DNA of 64,000 nt from Lepidostoma basale. Its lineage: Eukaryota > Arthropoda > Insecta > Trichoptera > Lepidostomatidae. The translations under genes and the position numbers were made by a program. Below the pieces are notes generated by a model that saw only the letters and a program-made list of their open reading frames with translations, was not told where the DNA came from and ran no database searches. Position 1 is the stretch's first letter. Each line of letters starts with the position of its first letter. Where the stretch lies: contig JAHDVF020001468.1 in NCBI GenBank assembly GCA_022606425.2, forward strand, positions 2,458,501 to 2,522,500, written 5' to 3'. Below, one piece after another: positions 61,489 through 64,000 of this stretch.

Positions 61489-61944
61489 ATATGTATATGA
61501 TGGAAAATCATATTTATATAATATATTGCATTTGGATTTATTCAACTTTTTACGATAATATCTATAAGAAGAAGTAGAATTAATCTAAATATATTTTATG
61601 AAGAAAATTTTATTATGTTCATCTAATGAACGACTAGCTTGTTTTTCTTAGAGAATTAAATATTAACCGATTAAATTTCTTGATTTTAAATCGCAAACCA
61701 GGAGTAAAATTGAGAAAGTGGTCGCAAACATCCATTATTTGGATATGCAGTAAGAAAAGAATAAGAATGAGCTCATAGTACATGTATTATGTTTTCAAAA
61801 CTGATCATTAACTACCGACCGGTTTCGATAGTCTTCTATCATCTCTACAATCAATCGCTGATGTAATCGTACTTGTAATTATACCAGAGCTTTTTTAGAA
61901 GCTGTATATTTCAATTATTAATTCACTCTCCGCAACTAGAAATA
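61489..61944. other. AT-rich sequence, no feature seen
   Basis: No gene or repeat is recognised. Confidence 0.45.
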
Positions 61945-62148
61945 CGGTCTAATGCACCTCATCGTGAAAGGGAAGATTAAGGTTAGGCGCCGTGTAGGAA
62001 GGTCCCAGATATCCTGGCTCGAGAATATCAAAGAGTGGACCGGAATTCGGAGGGTGGGGGAATTATTCTGTTTGGCTCAGGATGATACGCTAGGGTGATA
62101 GCCGACGTCGGGGGGACCTGACATGGTACTCCAAGAAGAAGAAGATGA
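61945..62148 (+). mobile_element. LINE, GRRxxSWLRN type, 3' end
   Basis: The reading is LIVKGKIKVRRRVGRSQISW, LENIKEWTGIRRVGELF, CLAQDDTLG, then the 3' UTR GTGATAGCCGACGTCGGGGG, GACCTGACATGGTACTCC and the AAGAAGAAGAAGATG tail. It is nearly identical in its last 60 bases to 31912, so they are from one subfamily. Confidence 0.75.
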
Positions 62149-62196
62149 ATAATTTTCTCTGAATATTAGCAACATTCATCCGATTAATACAATATT

Positions 62197-62605
62197 ATTG
62201 CATCTAAAAACATAATTACAATTAGTCCATTGTTTTGGCCGAAACACTATGATATTTTAACATTTTATAATTGTTAATGCAAAAACTTTGTTTTATATCA
62301 CAATTGTTTTACTTTACGACAGCTGTTTCATCAACCAATGTTGACATTATCAGGTAAAATACATAAAGCTGTCGTAAAGTAAAACAATTGTGATATAAAA
62401 CAAAGTTTTTGCATTAACAATTATATAATTACAATTGATAAATGAGTGAGAAATTACCCCAAAGTTAGATGCGATTGGCGATGCGAGTTTATTACCATAA
62501 ATATTTACCATGTCTAACTTGATAGATGTTTGATCGACCAATACTTTGTCTATATATGCACTGCCTTATTGTTAAAAAAATCTATGTTTTTATGTTACTT
62601 TTTGT
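62197..62605. repeat. repeat G, copy with a 201-bp insertion
   Basis: The two parts 62197-62223 and 62425-62605 together match 45310-45507 in reverse. The joint TAATTACAATTGATAA is interrupted by the fold-back element described next. Confidence 0.8.
62224..62424. mobile_element. fold-back element with hammerhead-like centre and 12-bp duplication
   Basis: The insert is flanked by ATAATTACAATT (62212-62223 and 62425-62436). It begins with CCATTGTTTTGGCCGAAACAC, followed by arms 62267-62324 and 62367-62424 that are perfect complements over 58 bases. The second arm ends exactly at the duplication. On the reverse strand the centre reads TATTTTAC, CTGATAA, T, GTCAAC-ATTG-GTTGAT, GAAA, CAGCTGTC, GTAAAGT. 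TATTTTAC and GTAAAGT pair over 7 bases as stem I. The core base G8 is A here, so this copy should not cleave. There is no ORF. The insertion is proven by the empty site at 45310-45507. Confidence 0.85.
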
Positions 62606-63040
62606 TTCGTTTCTATTTTAGAATGCGTCATGAGTACTTTCAGTTTCTTCACGCCCTTGAACCGCCGCGTCTGTAAATTAGATTTAGATAAATATAAATT
62701 ATATTTATTAGATGCCTTTTTGTATCGACTATAATTCGAGGTTTCTAGGCTAATCGTATGAAAAACGTGACTGATTAAAATTCTCCGAAGCATTGCGCCA
62801 AAATGCGCTACTAGCAGCTCGTTCGAGCATACTATACAGTTTATCCAACAGGAGGAAATCCTTTTTTCGGTTGCAGATATAATTTTTATTTTATTTGAAC
62901 ATTTATTAGTAAAAATGTTCAAATAAAAGAAGAAAAATATCTCCTTTACATGGGTAAAAAAAACTCCGAAGTGAGTAACAAATTTGATTTCGCACTAATA
63001 ATTGTCACGTTTAAGACCGGCTGCCAACAAATATAGATAT
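62606..63040. other. unique sequence
   Basis: No gene is supported. A 110-residue frame (62590-62922, -) has no motif known to me and is lysine- and isoleucine-rich. Confidence 0.4.
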
Positions 63041-63840
63041 TGTGCGTCGATTTCTCCGACTCCTCACGTGGCCGACATTCAATATTTGATTTATTTGATC
63101 GTGCCACGTTTTCCTCGGTCTTCCTCTATTTCTAGTTCCATTTACATCGTTAACATATACTTTATTTACTATTCTTTCTTCATTCATTCTTTCCATGTGT
63201 CCAAACCATCTTAATGATCCTTTCATTATTTTTTACATAACCCCATCATTCGCACCGCATTCACTTCTTATATTTTCATTCGACACTCTATCATACACAC
63301 ATTCGTCGAAGAGATCTCATTTCTACTGCATTTATTCTACTTTCATCCTTCTTTTGCCAGTTCCATGCTTCGTTTCCATACATAAGGGTCGGTACAAGAA
63401 TACCATTGTGGACTGCCATTTTAGCTTTTTTGAATAGGTTTTTGTTTGCGATAATAACTTAAAGTGCACCATTCACTTTGTTGCCTGTGTTGCCTGCCCC
63501 AACCCTTCTTTGTGTATCCCTCTCCACTCGCCTATATTTTGTAATCATACTACACAAATACACGAACTCATCTACTTGCTCCAAATTTTTCACCATTCAC
63601 GCTAATGTGAGACTATCATGATTTCTTCTTTTTCAAATATCATTACCTTGGATTTATTCGCATTCATCATCAGATCATTTCGCTTGCATACCTCATACAT
63701 ACTATTCACCAGGACTTGTAGTTCATGCTCGTTGTCTGAATATAGTAGAAGAGCGTAATCCGCATACAATAGACAGCTTACTGACACTCCGCTCATTTTG
63801 GCACCTGCATCCAACCCTTTCAGCTCTTTCTTTCATTATC
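63041..63840 (-). mobile_element. LINE family A, longest copy, with RT palm
   Basis: From right to left: GAKMSGVSVSCLLYADYALL, LYSDNEHELQVLVNSMYEVC, KRNDLMMNANKSKVMIFEK, then across shifts LEQVDEFVYLCSMITKYRRV, RRVGAGNTGNKVNGAL, SKKAKMAVHNGILVPTLMYG, the deleted MRSLRRM region, and RWFGHMERMNEERIVNKVYV to QILNVGHVRSRRNRR. LLYADY is the catalytic YADD motif with the second aspartate lost, so the enzyme would be dead. The copy lacks its 3' end, unlike most others. This proves that the many short tails belong to a non-LTR RT. Confidence 0.85.
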
Positions 63841-63865
63841 GACAATACGATTAAAGAAAAAAGGT

Positions 63866-63932
63866 TTTCTGAACCAGCTACTAGCAGGCAAGCTAATGTT
63901 CGGGCAGGACAACGTCTGTCGGGTCCGCTAGT
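63866..63932 (+). mobile_element. possible Helitron-like 3' end
   Basis: AAGCTAATGTTCGGGCAGGAC, AACGTCTGTC, GGGTCCGCTAG is followed by T. A short hairpin GGAC/GTCC a few bases before CTAG and the CTAG|T end fit the 3' end of Helitron-like elements. No other part of such an element is identified, so this is tentative. Confidence 0.35.
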
Positions 63933-64000
63933 ATTATATATAATTCTACCTCGTACTTACATCCATATTTTGCCAGTTCCACTAGAATATGTAAGTACTT

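Noticed and set aside
1..64000. CRISPR arrays, bacterial operons, viral genomes
   Set aside because: No regularly spaced direct repeats, no dense prokaryotic coding and no capsid, envelope or viral polymerase reading frame is present.

Overview
This window is AT-rich animal DNA dense in transposable-element remains. I find no host gene with a supportable exon. The mix of elements points to an arthropod, most likely an insect, with Lepidoptera as a guess from general familiarity only: many short 5'-truncated LINE tails, Jockey-like and CR1/Daphne-like LINEs, a piggyBac relic, a hAT-type non-autonomous element and tRNA-type SINEs. The whole window could lie in one long intron or in an intergenic desert. 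A near-consensus zero-length exon (3' splice site fused to 5' splice site) at 36820/36821 would favour a long intron transcribed on the + strand.

Layout. The commonest repeat is a LINE I call family A, with about 25 pieces. Its ORF ends in ...SILSAYPFGETA and is followed by a (TTAG)n tail; a sister subfamily has a (TTTG)n tail. Better copies are at 5075-5665, 14895-15430, 45511-45861, 53716-54284, 59932-60440 and 63041-63840. The last one reaches back into the reverse-transcriptase palm. Other LINE groups are: family K (KLKWxxAGH type) at 12893, 28194, 47713, 50942 and 52615; a GRRxxSWLRN type at 21425, 22075, 31912, 42267 and 61945; Jockey-like (TTTGA)n-tailed copies at 22982, 38457, 48141 and 51840; and CR1/Daphne-like copies at 24209, 26925 and 44578. 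The only long open frames are C-terminal RT pieces, 253 aa at 38539-39300 and 175 aa at 24209-24736.

SINEs. A tRNA-type SINE (E) has eight copies with A/B boxes and two alternative 3' ends. A second SINE (8317-8508 and 32805-32990) has an unrelated head carrying a B-box-like motif, joined to the 3' tail of LINE family A, so it probably uses that LINE's machinery.

Fold-back elements. The most interesting signal is a set of small palindromic elements whose centres or arms contain CTGATRA, then T, then a hairpin, then GAAA, then a self-complementary ACGT, ACATGT, ACAGCTGT or ACCGGT, then a pyrimidine in most families. This is the layout of a type I hammerhead ribozyme with a tiny stem III, as known from Penelope-like elements and retrozymes, but with one extra U between A9 and stem II in every family. 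At several loci the flanks can pair as stem I. One 201-bp copy (62224-62424) sits inside another repeat with a 12-bp target-site duplication, and the empty site is present at 45310-45507, so the element has moved.

How the parts relate. The window is a stack of nested insertions that can be dated against each other: family A into a fold-back element (40202-40545), a poly-A retrocopy into family A (61185-61339), piggyBac into family A at TTAA (43975-43978), SINE E into hAT (56704-56949), a GRRxxSWLRN LINE into family A (22070-22289), and a Jockey tail into family K (48136-48215). Between the repeats lie several less AT-rich unique islands (near 9590, 18880, 25060, 33280, 35690, 37930, 42000, 43200, 47290 and 57230). 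These could be conserved regulatory DNA, but this cannot be judged without comparison to another genome.
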